From NCBI GenBank assembly GCA_031264865.1, contig JAISDJ010000110.1:1-39290 (forward strand): DNA of 39,290 bases, given 5' to 3'. Shown piece by piece: positions 8,350 to 16,822 of this stretch. The DNA comes from Tannerellaceae bacterium. GTDB lineage: Bacteria; Bacteroidota; Bacteroidia; Bacteroidales; Tannerellaceae. Below the pieces are notes generated by a model, which was not told the DNA's origin, made no database searches, and worked only from the letters and a program-made list of their open reading frames with translations. The translations under genes and the position numbers were made by a program. Every line of letters starts with the position of its first letter. Positions within the stretch are counted from its first letter, which is position 1.

Positions 8350-9490
8350 AAAAGGAGTCAAAGGAGTTAGAGTAGTCAAGGAGTTAAGGAGACAGGGAGT
8401 TAAATTAAAGGTGTTCCTGACTCCTTTAACTACTCTGGCTACTCTAATTACTTTAACTACTTTCTCTTCCTGCCGGGAAGAGAAGAGGGAAATCAGTTAT
8501 GATTTGCCGGTTACATTCAATCCTCCAGCTTATATTTGCTATAAAGCGCCGGCAGCTATCACTATCGATGGTATATTGTCGCCCGAAGAATGGGATTTGA
8601 TACCTTGTACATCTGCCTTTGTAGATATTGCAGGGGATGCTCAACGCAAACCCTTCCTGCAAACAAGAGTCAAAATGACTTATAATGATAAGGGGCTTTA
8701 TTTGGCAGCTATGATGGAAGAACCGCAGATACGTGCTGATATGACGGTACATGATTCTCCTCTCTATCTGAATAATAATTTTGAGTTTTTCTTCAACCCT
8801 ACAAATGATACACATAACTATGTAGAGTATGAAGTAAACGCCCTGGGTACGGAATGGGATTTATTCCTTACCAAGCCATACAGGGACGGAGGATTAGCCT
8901 TTAGTAACTGGGAATTTATGGGTATGAAATCAGCCGTACATATCAACGGAACATTAAATAACCCCGACGATATGGATACATCCTGGAGCGTAGAAATTTT
9001 CCTTCCCTGGCAATCTGTTTATCAATTAAAGCCGGGAAAAAACAAACCGGAAGCCGGCGAACAAATTCGCGCTAACTTCTCACGCGCCGAATGGGAGGAA
9101 AACGAAAAGGATGGAGATAAAAAGGGTAACGACTATTTCTGGGCATGGGCTCCAAGCAATGTAAAAAACATCCACATGCCCGAATTTTGGGGATTCATCC
9201 AACTATCCGACCGACAAGCGGGTACAGGAGAAGAAACCTTTATAAAACATCCCGACGAAGAAACCAAATGGATACTACGCAACCTATATTACCGCCAGAA
9301 CCAATACTATAAAGCTTTCGGCGAATATGCTACTTCACTTGCCGATTTAAAAGCAGACGACGTATGCCCGGAAGGATCAATCGCCCAACTTACCTTAAAG
9401 AATACACCGTCTATGTACGAAATCACCCTCCCCTCGCCTAACGGAAGAGTTTGGAGTATCCGGCAAGATGGGTTGGTTTGGAGTAATTAA
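8327..9490 (+). CDS. CBM9-like carbohydrate-binding lipoprotein
   Basis: The mature region resembles the carbohydrate-binding family 9-like proteins of Bacteroidetes (AAITIDGILSPEEWDLIP; NNFEFFFNPTNDTHNYVEYEVNALGTEWD; SWSVEIFLPWQSV; WAPSNVKNIHMPEFWGFIQL; line motifs quoted in part). The N-terminus is odd: a basic stretch then LTPLTTLATLITLTTFSSC, a lipobox-like signal encoded by an inverted repeat of GGAGT(T/C)AA-type units (see repeat entry). The start is uncertain: ATG at 8327 and ATG at 8339 are in frame, and both overlap the upstream stop. Likely an outer-membrane lipoprotein binding a glycan; no catalytic domain is seen. It converges on the next gene 11 nt away. Confidence 0.82.
   Translation: MPDGMGNKKGVKGVRVVKELRRQGVKLKVFLTPLTTLATLITLTTFSSCREEKREISYDLPVTFNPPAYICYKAPAAITIDGILSPEEWDLIPCTSAFVDIAGDAQRKPFLQTRVKMTYNDKGLYLAAMMEEPQIRADMTVHDSPLYLNNNFEFFFNPTNDTHNYVEYEVNALGTEWDLFLTKPYRDGGLAFSNWEFMGMKSAVHINGTLNNPDDMDTSWSVEIFLPWQSVYQLKPGKNKPEAGEQIRANFSRAEWEENEKDGDKKGNDYFWAWAPSNVKNIHMPEFWGFIQLSDRQAGTGEETFIKHPDEETKWILRNLYYRQNQYYKAFGEYATSLADLKADDVCPEGSIAQLTLKNTPSMYEITLPSPNGRVWSIRQDGLVWSN
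8352..8462. repeat. Inverted repeat of GGAGTTA-type units inside the signal-peptide region
   Basis: The left arm (about 8352-8402) is built from GGAGTCAA, GGAGTTAG, AGTAGTCAA and GGAGTTAA units. The right arm (about 8416-8462) is its imperfect reverse complement (ACTCCTTTAACTACTCTGG and so on). The same unit appears again at 30074-30094. The whole repeat is translated as the N-terminus of the CBM9-like lipoprotein. Confidence 0.75.
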
Positions 9491-9515
9491 AGAAGAGGTA
9501 TTATCTTTCTTTAAT
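9486..9515. terminator. Bidirectional hairpin between convergent genes
   Basis: ATTAAAGAA and TTCTTTAAT form a 9-bp A/T-rich stem that covers the stop of the plus-strand gene and the 3' end of the minus-strand hydrolase. Either transcript would end in a U-rich arm, consistent with a shared terminator. Confidence 0.5.
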
Positions 9516-10853
9516 CCATTCCGATAGATCATTCAAAGCTTCTTCGTTAAATGTCTCCTCTATGGCTCCATATTCACTGGGGAGGCCGGTTCTTGCTGTT
9601 TGAAAAAGATGATTCAGATTGAAATAGGGTTTTGTCCGAACGTTTTTATTGCCATTGGCTGTAACATCATTTAATATGGCCGAAAGGTTTTCGGCGGAAG
9701 GAACCTGCAAATCACGCATTCCATTTAAGGCGAAAACCGGACACTGGATATTTTTAAAGTATTCCTTTGGGTCATATTGCAGAAAACTAACAATCTCTGG
9801 AGAAGACAATTGTTGAATGGCCGGTTCGATTTGTTTTTCTACCGGAGTGCCTGTAAATATCTTTGTAATACCTTCCCTTAGTTCATACACACTTTTTGCC
9901 TTTACAGCTATCTGTTGGGCTTCAGCCATATAGTCATTAAACTGATTGATATATTCATCAGGGATAGCAGTGGCTTGAAATAGAGCCTTGCGCTGCATCG
10001 CCAATAATTCCGGCCCCGTAACTCCTACACCGGCCAATGTAATGATAAAAGCGGGAACATTTTGCGAAGCCAACATAAATGCAATGCATCCTCCTTCGCT
10101 ATGCCCGATGAGTCCTATTTTATCCTTGTTTATTTCTTTCCTTGTTTTTAAATAATCAACGGCCGCCTTTACATCTGCTGCAAAATCAGCCAACGTAGCT
10201 TCACTATAATTTCCTTGCGACTCTCCTACTCCCCGGTCGTCAAAGCGCAAGACGGCTATTCCCTGGCGTGTCAGATAGTCGGCCAACACAAGAAAAGGCT
10301 TATGTCCCATTATTTCTTCGTCTCTGTTTTGCGGGCCGCTGCCCGATATCAATACTACAGTCGTAACGTTGTCCGACGATTTGGGTAAGGTAAGTGTTCC
10401 GGTCAACCGAATACCGGCTTCCTTGTTTTCAAACGTTACATTCTCCACCTTATATGGAAAAGGGGGTATGGGTTCTTGTGAATGTGTAACGGAAGCAATT
10501 TCTGTGTGCGATAAATCCAATTTCTGCGTTTGCCCCATTTGAGTAAACGAGCCTTTGATGATTCCATCTTTACCTATTGTTCCTTTATACAAAAAGTCAA
10601 TATTGTCTATACGTATGATTAGCTTGTTCTTCTCACAGGTTACAGCCGTTACGGGAATCTCTTCTTCTGTCTGGTCGGGGCTCTGCATGATAGCAGTATA
10701 CTCGTAGCCGGATTGTTTAATATCAAAAACAATACGCATGTTGAATCCTCCCATATCAATACTTCCATACCATTTACCGGTGATATCGGATGGATATGAA
10801 CATGAAAAGACAGAGAACAAAACCAAAACGGATAGAATCAAAAGCTGTTTCAT
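9501..10853 (-). CDS. Exported alpha/beta hydrolase lipoprotein
   Basis: 450 residues. Lipoprotein signal ends in FSVFSC (Cys18). Residues about 20-120 form a beta-rich domain (TGKWYGSIDMGGFNMRIVFD) of the type that precedes many Bacteroidetes serine hydrolases. Residues about 130-450 are an alpha/beta hydrolase. The oxyanion region is VVLISGSGPQNRDEE, followed by RFDDRGVGES. The nucleophile is Ser252 in GHSEGG, the acid is in NGMRDLQVP and the histidine in NLNHLFQ. It is probably an esterase or a peptidase-like acyl hydrolase in the periplasm or on the surface; the substrate is unknown. Transcription likely starts from a -7 box at 10892-10899. Confidence 0.88.
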   Translation of the reverse strand: MKQLLILSVLVLFSVFSCSYPSDITGKWYGSIDMGGFNMRIVFDIKQSGYEYTAIMQSPDQTEEEIPVTAVTCEKNKLIIRIDNIDFLYKGTIGKDGIIKGSFTQMGQTQKLDLSHTEIASVTHSQEPIPPFPYKVENVTFENKEAGIRLTGTLTLPKSSDNVTTVVLISGSGPQNRDEEIMGHKPFLVLADYLTRQGIAVLRFDDRGVGESQGNYSEATLADFAADVKAAVDYLKTRKEINKDKIGLIGHSEGGCIAFMLASQNVPAFIITLAGVGVTGPELLAMQRKALFQATAIPDEYINQFNDYMAEAQQIAVKAKSVYELREGITKIFTGTPVEKQIEPAIQQLSSPEIVSFLQYDPKEYFKNIQCPVFALNGMRDLQVPSAENLSAILNDVTANGNKNVRTKPYFNLNHLFQTARTGLPSEYGAIEETFNEEALNDLSEWIKER

Positions 10854-10891
10854 TTCTCAGGCATATTTTATTTTAGCAATTTATAATCATG

Positions 10892-10899
10892 CAAATATA
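10892..10899 (-). promoter_or_regulatory. -7 box of the hydrolase promoter
   Basis: TATATTTG on the minus strand matches TAnnTTTG, 38 nt before the hydrolase ATG. No good -33 match was seen. Confidence 0.5.
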
Positions 10900-10983
10900 A
10901 CAGGTTATTTCTTTGTTGAGGGATTATTTTTTCACAAAAGCAGAAACCAGGTGAATAGTATTAACAGACATGGGTGAGTTAAT

Positions 10984-11136
10984 ATTAATTTAACGTGAGT
11001 CCGATATAAGAAAAGAGATAAAAAGTTGTTGCAACAGAATACTCATTGTGTTTTCTGATTAAGACGCTGTAGGGCGTCTGTTTAATGTGGTTGCCCCAGA
11101 TATTCCAATCTTATATCGAACTCATGTTAATTTATT
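10984..11136. repeat. MITE-like 153-bp element with 27-bp imperfect terminal inverted repeats
   Basis: The arms at 10984-11010 and 11110-11136 match in 23 of 27 positions as inverted repeats and share an exact inner block, CGATATAAG. Inside lies a short hairpin, AGACGC/GCGTCT (11062-11079). No coding capacity and no clear target duplication. The right arm covers the stop codon of the DUF2135-like gene. It fills most of the 278-bp gap upstream of the hydrolase. Confidence 0.5.
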
Positions 11137-13207
11137 TTTTATTTTTCTTGGGATAACTCTTTTTATTTTCTTCCATTTTCATCTTTTCAATAAAAATCGG
11201 AGCCGAATCAGAAGAACGTATCTGTGTAATAGTAGCTTCAGGCATCGTTATTGCACCAATGGTTATTAACTGATCATAACCGATTGAGCCTCTATATGGA
11301 CCAAAGCTCTTACCATTCGCATTTATATTGACTTCAAAACTAGTTACTGCACCACTTTCACTTCCGTAATAATGAACTTGAACTAAATAAACTCCACTTG
11401 GAGCTTTGGCCCAATGAATATGTTCTGGCCCTGGGCCAACCACATCGTCCCTATCTAACCATCCACCTGAAACAGATGACATATTGTAATATGCAATTTC
11501 TTCACCATAAGGGTCTGTAACATGTAAATCAATATCGGTATTTCCACTTAATTTGTGCCAATCCAAGCGAACTGTTAAATCTGCATCTTTCTCTAATATT
11601 GCAGTAAATATAACTTCATTAGAAACCTCTTGTCCTGTTATCATATCTATCACAATAGCTCTTACTTTTTGTTCCCCCTCATCTCCAAGTGTCCAGGAAG
11701 TCTCTGCAAAATTTGTTTCATTGGTATCTGTAATTCTTTCAGAAACACTACCACCACCAGACAAAACTTCAAATTTAACTTTTTGATAGTTACTTTCAAC
11801 AAAAGTCCCATCGTCTGCCTTTGATGATACTAAAACTTGAATCGGTAGTAACAACTTTTGATTGGCAAAACCTCTTTGTTCATCCGTACGTTCAACCTTA
11901 ACTAATGAGGTTTCCGTACAAGATGATACTTCACCATTATAATAGCAAAGACAAAAATCTACTTTTTCGGGAGCTTTTATTTTCCATCCAACTCTCAACA
12001 ATGCATTGCTTGCTCCTTTAATACGACTATAGTAGTTCAAACCTTTCGCTGCTTTTTCTAAACGCGACCCTGCATTTGGATATTTTTCATAAAACGCTTT
12101 CCCTTCTGAAGTTATTTTAAACACGTCATCCGTGAAATAATCGACTGCCACATCTGCAAGTTCTTTAAGCATATCTACAGGATCTGCTCCTGGTTGAAGG
12201 GCCAATAACCCATCCATTTGCGCTTTTTCAGAGATATCATATATAAAAGAATCAAGCAATTTATCTTGAAACACAGGAAATCCAAATTCATCAAACAAAT
12301 CTTTAAATAAATTCCAATAAAAATCAAGATCATTTCTCATAAAAAGAAACTTATATTCGCCTTCATCTGTGAATTTAAACTCTACCGGCTCTCCATTTCC
12401 CAAATCACCCCATGCACCGGAACTCCAGCCATAAGTTGCTTGTTTTATTAATTCCCAACCTCCATAACCATCTCGTGTTGGAATAACCATCTTTTGTATA
12501 CCAATTATAGAATGATATATCGTTCCATCATATTTGGGTGATAATGCGGTATTGGTTATACTCATAATATTATTCTTGATTTCCACTAAAAATGGATACG
12601 GATTGTTTATATTTAAGAGTTCCCAATTTGATATGACAGAACGAGTCATTGTGTTATTCCCACCGCAGATATCCTCCATAAGATTACTTAATGCTAATAA
12701 TAAAGACATATTATTCGTATCAAAAATATCTTGTCTGTTTTCAATAGACATAGCAACTTCATTATACAAATCCTGATAATGCTCAGCATTCGTAATTAAA
12801 GTTATTAATTTGTAAAAATCATCTCCGGTTATCGGGGATAATAGAGGATGTGATGTCACTAAAGCCAGAACTGTACTCTGTACGTCAATATTTATATAAT
12901 CGTTAGATGAATAAAATCCACGTGCCATTAATATCGTATTATCATTGTTATCATCAACAAACAACAACTGTGGTATATCACAAATTATTGAAGGAACCTC
13001 AAAATTGCCTCCGTCTAATCTACTTTTTCCCATTACAGTCTGGACCGACAAATCTGTTCCATCAATATTTACAGTACCTTTAACCGTACCATTTTTTATT
13101 TCTTCAGTAGGTTGTACAATACTACTATCTTCTATCACATTTGTATAACATCCCGTCAAGATAAACACAAATATTAGTACCTGAATTATTTTAAAAAAAC
13201 TTTTCAT
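11132..13207 (-). CDS. DUF2135/YfaP-like surface lipoprotein
   Basis: 691 residues with lipoprotein signal ending ILTGC (Cys20). The N-terminal half is unfamiliar and mostly helical after residue 100. Around residues 430-545 is an Ig/Big-1-like segment (VSSKADDGTFVESNYQKVKF; SEVLSGGGSVSERITD-like layout). About 550-670 resembles the YfaP/DUF2135 domain, with LDWHKLSGNTDIDLHVTDP, SGGWLDRDDVVGPGPEHI and APSGVYLVQVHYYG. The tail is lysine rich (KKSYPKKNKK). The gene looks more A/T rich than its neighbours. It follows an outer-membrane barrel gene by 18 nt, so the two probably act together at the outer membrane. The function is not known. Confidence 0.75.
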   Translation of the reverse strand: MKSFFKIIQVLIFVFILTGCYTNVIEDSSIVQPTEEIKNGTVKGTVNIDGTDLSVQTVMGKSRLDGGNFEVPSIICDIPQLLFVDDNNDNTILMARGFYSSNDYINIDVQSTVLALVTSHPLLSPITGDDFYKLITLITNAEHYQDLYNEVAMSIENRQDIFDTNNMSLLLALSNLMEDICGGNNTMTRSVISNWELLNINNPYPFLVEIKNNIMSITNTALSPKYDGTIYHSIIGIQKMVIPTRDGYGGWELIKQATYGWSSGAWGDLGNGEPVEFKFTDEGEYKFLFMRNDLDFYWNLFKDLFDEFGFPVFQDKLLDSFIYDISEKAQMDGLLALQPGADPVDMLKELADVAVDYFTDDVFKITSEGKAFYEKYPNAGSRLEKAAKGLNYYSRIKGASNALLRVGWKIKAPEKVDFCLCYYNGEVSSCTETSLVKVERTDEQRGFANQKLLLPIQVLVSSKADDGTFVESNYQKVKFEVLSGGGSVSERITDTNETNFAETSWTLGDEGEQKVRAIVIDMITGQEVSNEVIFTAILEKDADLTVRLDWHKLSGNTDIDLHVTDPYGEEIAYYNMSSVSGGWLDRDDVVGPGPEHIHWAKAPSGVYLVQVHYYGSESGAVTSFEVNINANGKSFGPYRGSIGYDQLITIGAITMPEATITQIRSSDSAPIFIEKMKMEENKKSYPKKNKK

Positions 13208-13225
13208 GCTGGTTTAATTTTGAAG

Positions 13226-13864
13226 TTAAAATTTAAAAGTTAAATATGCTCTCCAGCCACTAAGTTTCATTTTCAATTTGCTTGAAACTTCATCATCATT
13301 ATTTGATACGAATTCTTTATAATCGCAATTACCGAATTGAGATTCTATACCCAAACCGATTACACCATAAGAAATAGAACCACCACCCACGAAAAAGCTA
13401 GCATAATTACCATAGAAAGCATCGTCTGTATAAAGCCCAGAGAAAGTGGGAGCATATCTGAAATATCCATGTATGTCCAATTTATCAACAGGATTAATGG
13501 TTATAGACGGACCTATATGCATTGAGATTTCCCCTTGATAGTATTCATATTTTTCAGTATCCAAATTGGTGATATATTCTATTTTATAATTGGTATAGTT
13601 CATATCAAACCAAGTAGCGTCAATGCCGAAGCGAATCATGTTAGCTATCGGCTCTTTATGGAGATAAAACGTTCTTCCTACAGAGAATGCCACACCATAA
13701 TTACTTTTTAGTTCAGGGAAGTCATCTTGAGTCATCTTCATATTTGTGAAACTGAGATTGATGTATTTCTTCCGCAATTTTGTTTCTTTGCCGTCTTCTT
13801 GGGCTTGTACCGCTGTAAAAACCAAAAGGAATGCAAAAAATAAAATGATCTTTTGTTTATTCAT
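13226..13864 (-). CDS. Outer-membrane beta-barrel protein
   Basis: 212 residues with a Sec signal peptide ending FTAVQAQ (about residue 22). The rest alternates in the manner of an OmpA/OmpW-like eight-strand barrel (INLSFTNMKM, YGVAFSVGRTFYLH, GIDATWFDMNY, HGYFRYAPTFSG, VGGGSISYGVIGLGIESQFG) and ends in a terminal aromatic strand, LSGWRAYLTFKF, as expected for BAM-dependent insertion. First gene of a two-gene set with the DUF2135-like lipoprotein. The role is unknown; porin-like or structural is possible. Confidence 0.8.
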   Translation of the reverse strand: MNKQKIILFFAFLLVFTAVQAQEDGKETKLRKKYINLSFTNMKMTQDDFPELKSNYGVAFSVGRTFYLHKEPIANMIRFGIDATWFDMNYTNYKIEYITNLDTEKYEYYQGEISMHIGPSITINPVDKLDIHGYFRYAPTFSGLYTDDAFYGNYASFFVGGGSISYGVIGLGIESQFGNCDYKEFVSNNDDEVSSKLKMKLSGWRAYLTFKF

Positions 13865-14138
13865 TATTTCATATTTCGTTAATATAGAAAAAGGCGTGTA
13901 ACCATATTCAAGAACGAATGGAATGCTTTTTCATGGTTTATTACTAGTATTTTTAACTATTTCGGGAAAGTGTACTGTCCAAAGATAACTTTCATAAGCG
14001 TTCATTTCGCGTTCTCAATCCATTGGCATATTGATTTAATTCGTTAATACTCACATTTATCATTACAAAGATAATGTCTTTGTACTGGAAAAGTTGTGAT
14101 CTCTTTAGAAAAAAGAGTGACATTTTCTTTGTTATCTA
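13865..14138. other. Divergent intergenic region
   Basis: About 270 bp of A/T-rich sequence between the divergent barrel and aminopeptidase genes. No gene, tRNA or strong repeat seen apart from the plus-strand -7 box at its right end. No convincing -7 box for the minus-strand barrel gene was found. Confidence 0.5.
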
Positions 14139-14146
14139 TACCTTTG
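14139..14146 (+). promoter_or_regulatory. -7 box of the C1 aminopeptidase gene
   Basis: TACCTTTG, an exact TAnnTTTG match, lies 32 nt before the ATG at 14179. Confidence 0.5.
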
Positions 14147-14178
14147 CAAAATAACAAATCTTTTAAACAATATACAGT

Positions 14179-15579
14179 ATGAAAAGAAACAAATTATGGA
14201 TGGCTCTCTTTGCTTTGGGAATTGCGCTATCTGTACAAAGTCAGCAAACGAATGGTGGAATTTCTTCCGAAATGCTCCATCAAATCAAACAATCGTATCA
14301 AGGAACGGCAACAGACAAAGCGCTTCGGAACGCTATTACGAATAACGACATCAACAAACTGGCCGTTAATCTGGAGAGTAAGAATCATTTTGATACTTAT
14401 TTTTCCGACAAAGTAGACAGTAAAGGTATTACCAATCAGAAATCGTCCGGCCGTTGTTGGTTATTTACCGGATTAAATGTTTTCCGCTCTAAAATTATTG
14501 CCAGGCATAATTTATCCGATTTTCAGTTCTCGCATAACTATCCTTTCTTTTGGGACCAGTTGGAAAAGGCCAACCTCTTCCTTCAAGGGATCATTGATAC
14601 ACGTGATAAACCGGCAGACGACAAAATGGTGGAATGGCTCTTTAAAAACCCACTGAGCGACGGCGGGCAATTTACCGGAGTGGCCGATATCCTGACCAAA
14701 TATGGCGTAGTCCCTGCCGATATTATGACCGAAACATACAGCAGCGAGAATACCCGTATGATGGCAAACCTGATTTCTCTGAAATTAAAAGAGTTCGGAC
14801 TGCAATTGCGCGAACAGGCAACTACAGGAAAGAAAGGAACCGATCTGGAAAAAAAGAAAACCGAAATGCTGGGTACCATATACCGCATGTTGGTATTAAC
14901 ACTGGGCGAACCGCCCGCTTCCTTTACCTGGACGTTAAAAGATGCCAAAGGGAATCTTGTTTCTACAAAAGAATATACCCCTCAATCATTTTACCGGGAG
15001 TTTATCGGCGCCGACTTAAAGAATAATTATGTGATGCTGATGAACGACCCCAGTCGCGAGTACTACAAACTGTATGAGATAGATTTCGATCGTCATGCTT
15101 ACGATGGAAAGAACTGGACGTATGTAAACCTACCGGCAGACGATATTAAAGAAATGGCTATTCGCTCTATTAAAGACAGCACCATGATGTACTTCTCTTG
15201 CGATGTAGGAAAATTCTTCGACCGTGAACGTGGTTTGCTGGATGTAAACTATTACGATTACGGTTCATTAATGGGAACTACTTTTGGCATGGATAAAAAA
15301 CAACGTATCCAGACATTCAGCAGCGGTTCTTCTCACGCAATGACACTTATGGCTGTAGATTTAGACAAGAACGGCAAACCAGGAAAATGGATGGTAGAAA
15401 ACAGTTGGGGCCTCGGCGCCAACAACGGACACCTTATCATGACCGATGAATGGTTTAATGAATATATGTTTCGCTTAGTTATTGAAAGCCAATATGCCAC
15501 CGATAAGGTAAAAGAGATCCTTAAACAAAAACCTATACGCCTCCCCGCATGGGATCCAATGTTTAGTGAAGAAGATTAA
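14179..15579 (+). CDS. C1-family cysteine aminopeptidase (bleomycin hydrolase/PepC type), exported
   Basis: 466 residues. A signal peptide (MALFALGIALSVQSQ) precedes a papain-fold peptidase of the C1B group, which trims N-terminal residues from peptides. The catalytic triad is readable: Cys93 in SSGRCWLFTGLN (with the oxyanion Gln88 just before), His386 in GSSHAMTLMAVD, and Asn408 in MVENSWG. Length and the ending resemble PepC/bleomycin hydrolase, whose C-terminal arm sits in its own active site. Export is unusual compared with cytosolic PepC but common for Bacteroidetes homologues. The gene is followed by a perfect palindrome shared with the convergent operon. Confidence 0.92.
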   Translation: MKRNKLWMALFALGIALSVQSQQTNGGISSEMLHQIKQSYQGTATDKALRNAITNNDINKLAVNLESKNHFDTYFSDKVDSKGITNQKSSGRCWLFTGLNVFRSKIIARHNLSDFQFSHNYPFFWDQLEKANLFLQGIIDTRDKPADDKMVEWLFKNPLSDGGQFTGVADILTKYGVVPADIMTETYSSENTRMMANLISLKLKEFGLQLREQATTGKKGTDLEKKKTEMLGTIYRMLVLTLGEPPASFTWTLKDAKGNLVSTKEYTPQSFYREFIGADLKNNYVMLMNDPSREYYKLYEIDFDRHAYDGKNWTYVNLPADDIKEMAIRSIKDSTMMYFSCDVGKFFDRERGLLDVNYYDYGSLMGTTFGMDKKQRIQTFSSGSSHAMTLMAVDLDKNGKPGKWMVENSWGLGANNGHLIMTDEWFNEYMFRLVIESQYATDKVKEILKQKPIRLPAWDPMFSEED

Positions 15580-15592
15580 TCTTCTTCACTAA
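15563..15592. terminator. Perfect 30-bp palindrome, probable bidirectional terminator
   Basis: TTAGTGAAGAAGATT is followed directly by its exact reverse complement. It contains the last codons and the stop of the aminopeptidase gene and ends 5 nt before the 3' end of the convergent operon. As RNA it gives a 13-bp stem with a 4-nt loop in either direction. Confidence 0.55.
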
Positions 15593-15597
15593 CCTTA

Positions 15598-16326
15598 TTA
15601 TGCATCATAAGTCAATTCAAAGAATAAAGAAGAAACTAAAGCAACTCCAATCAGAATACACATCAAAATAAGCAGTCCATTGATGTATTTTGCTTTCGGT
15701 TTTGTGTCTTTGTGCAAATCCCGGATAAAATATTCCTTGAAAAATAAATACAAGGCAGGGATAGAAACACTTGCCAGAATAAAATCTTCGGGAATTTTGA
15801 AAAAATACGTTTTAGTCAATCCAATCAATGACCAATGGCATAGTAATAATACGATGAAGATATTAACCTTCCGGGAATATAAAAGCAATAAGCCGATAGT
15901 AAAAGTAACTACGGAGCAAGGCATTACAGGGGAGGTTATTTCGGGATAGTTTAGTCCTCTCAGTAAAGAAAACAAGGGATAGATGAAGGGTAGCAACAAC
16001 AAAATGTAAGCGAATGTCTTATACCTTTTATTATATTCAAAGGTGGTATAACCTGTAATCGTATCCCACAACCATGCAATGGTCATAACTCCCCAGAATA
16101 AGGCCATCAGGGTATTATAACTTCTCTCTGCACAATAAATAAGGTAATATACAACCGAGATCCACAGATAGACAGTCGTCAGGTATATCTTCATAGAGAG
16201 TTTTACCTTGGGGCTATCTTTCCGAATAAGCAAAATCGTAAGTATAAGGCCGGTTACGACAATGATGAGCTGGCAAATCCAGGTTGCCGAATTATATAAT
16301 CCGATTGTTTTCCAAAAAGTATTCAT
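15598..16326 (-). CDS. Polytopic membrane protein of unknown function (DUF6064-like)
   Basis: 242 residues with about seven predicted membrane helices and few charged residues. The N-terminus (MNTFWKTIGLYNSATWICQ) resembles the start of DUF6064 family proteins, recalled from memory and not checked. No catalytic or cofactor motifs stand out. It follows the small ThrE-type gene by 4 nt and is therefore part of the same transcript, so an auxiliary role to that exporter is possible but unproven. Confidence 0.6.
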   Translation of the reverse strand: MNTFWKTIGLYNSATWICQLIIVVTGLILTILLIRKDSPKVKLSMKIYLTTVYLWISVVYYLIYCAERSYNTLMALFWGVMTIAWLWDTITGYTTFEYNKRYKTFAYILLLLPFIYPLFSLLRGLNYPEITSPVMPCSVVTFTIGLLLLYSRKVNIFIVLLLCHWSLIGLTKTYFFKIPEDFILASVSIPALYLFFKEYFIRDLHKDTKPKAKYINGLLILMCILIGVALVSSLFFELTYDA

Positions 16327-16330
16327 AGCA

Positions 16331-16822
16331 TTATAGTTTATGGCGGGTTAATGAAGTAGCTCGCTTGGGAAATAAAAACATCGGTAACGTTGCCCCAACA
16401 GCCAGCAAAAAAACAACTGTCACTGCGATTATAGTATTGGAGAAAAACATCTCCATGTATTTTACTTTTTCCACTGGATTTTCTATGGATTGTAAAAACA
16501 TGATCAACGAAAATACCATATTATAAGCAAACTTACCGGGAATCATAGGTAATAAAGCCGGAATGTAAAGTACGGTCATGGGCGAATAAACCTTCTTCCC
16601 AAACCACAAACTCCCCAACCCGATAATAAAAGCGCCGATCAAAGAAGCTCCGGCAATCTCAAACCCGGCATAGGTCATTAAACAGTAACGACAAGTATGC
16701 CCTACGGCTGCCAATAAAGCAATATAACGAAAGGCTTTGAGTGGAGGATCGGAAATAGCGCCGAAACCAATTCCTGCTATGGCCGCAAAAAAAGCATCCG
16801 AAAAAATATCCTTTAAAATCAT
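16331..16822 (-). CDS. Threonine/serine exporter, ThrE C-terminal half (DUF3815-like)
   Basis: 163 residues with four or five membrane segments (DAFFAAIAGIGFGAISDPPL; GASLIGAFIIGLGSLWFG; VYSPMTVLYIPALLPMIPG; TVVFLLAVGATLPMFLFP). The PALLPMIPG motif is typical of the small subunit of split ThrE-type exporters. In Corynebacterium ThrE both halves are fused; here they are separate. The start codon overlaps the stop of the larger subunit in an ATGA arrangement, which suggests coupled synthesis of two subunits. Exported substrate inferred from the family: small hydroxy-amino acids, or a related metabolite. Confidence 0.82.
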   Translation of the reverse strand: MILKDIFSDAFFAAIAGIGFGAISDPPLKAFRYIALLAAVGHTCRYCLMTYAGFEIAGASLIGAFIIGLGSLWFGKKVYSPMTVLYIPALLPMIPGKFAYNMVFSLIMFLQSIENPVEKVKYMEMFFSNTIIAVTVVFLLAVGATLPMFLFPKRATSLTRHKL

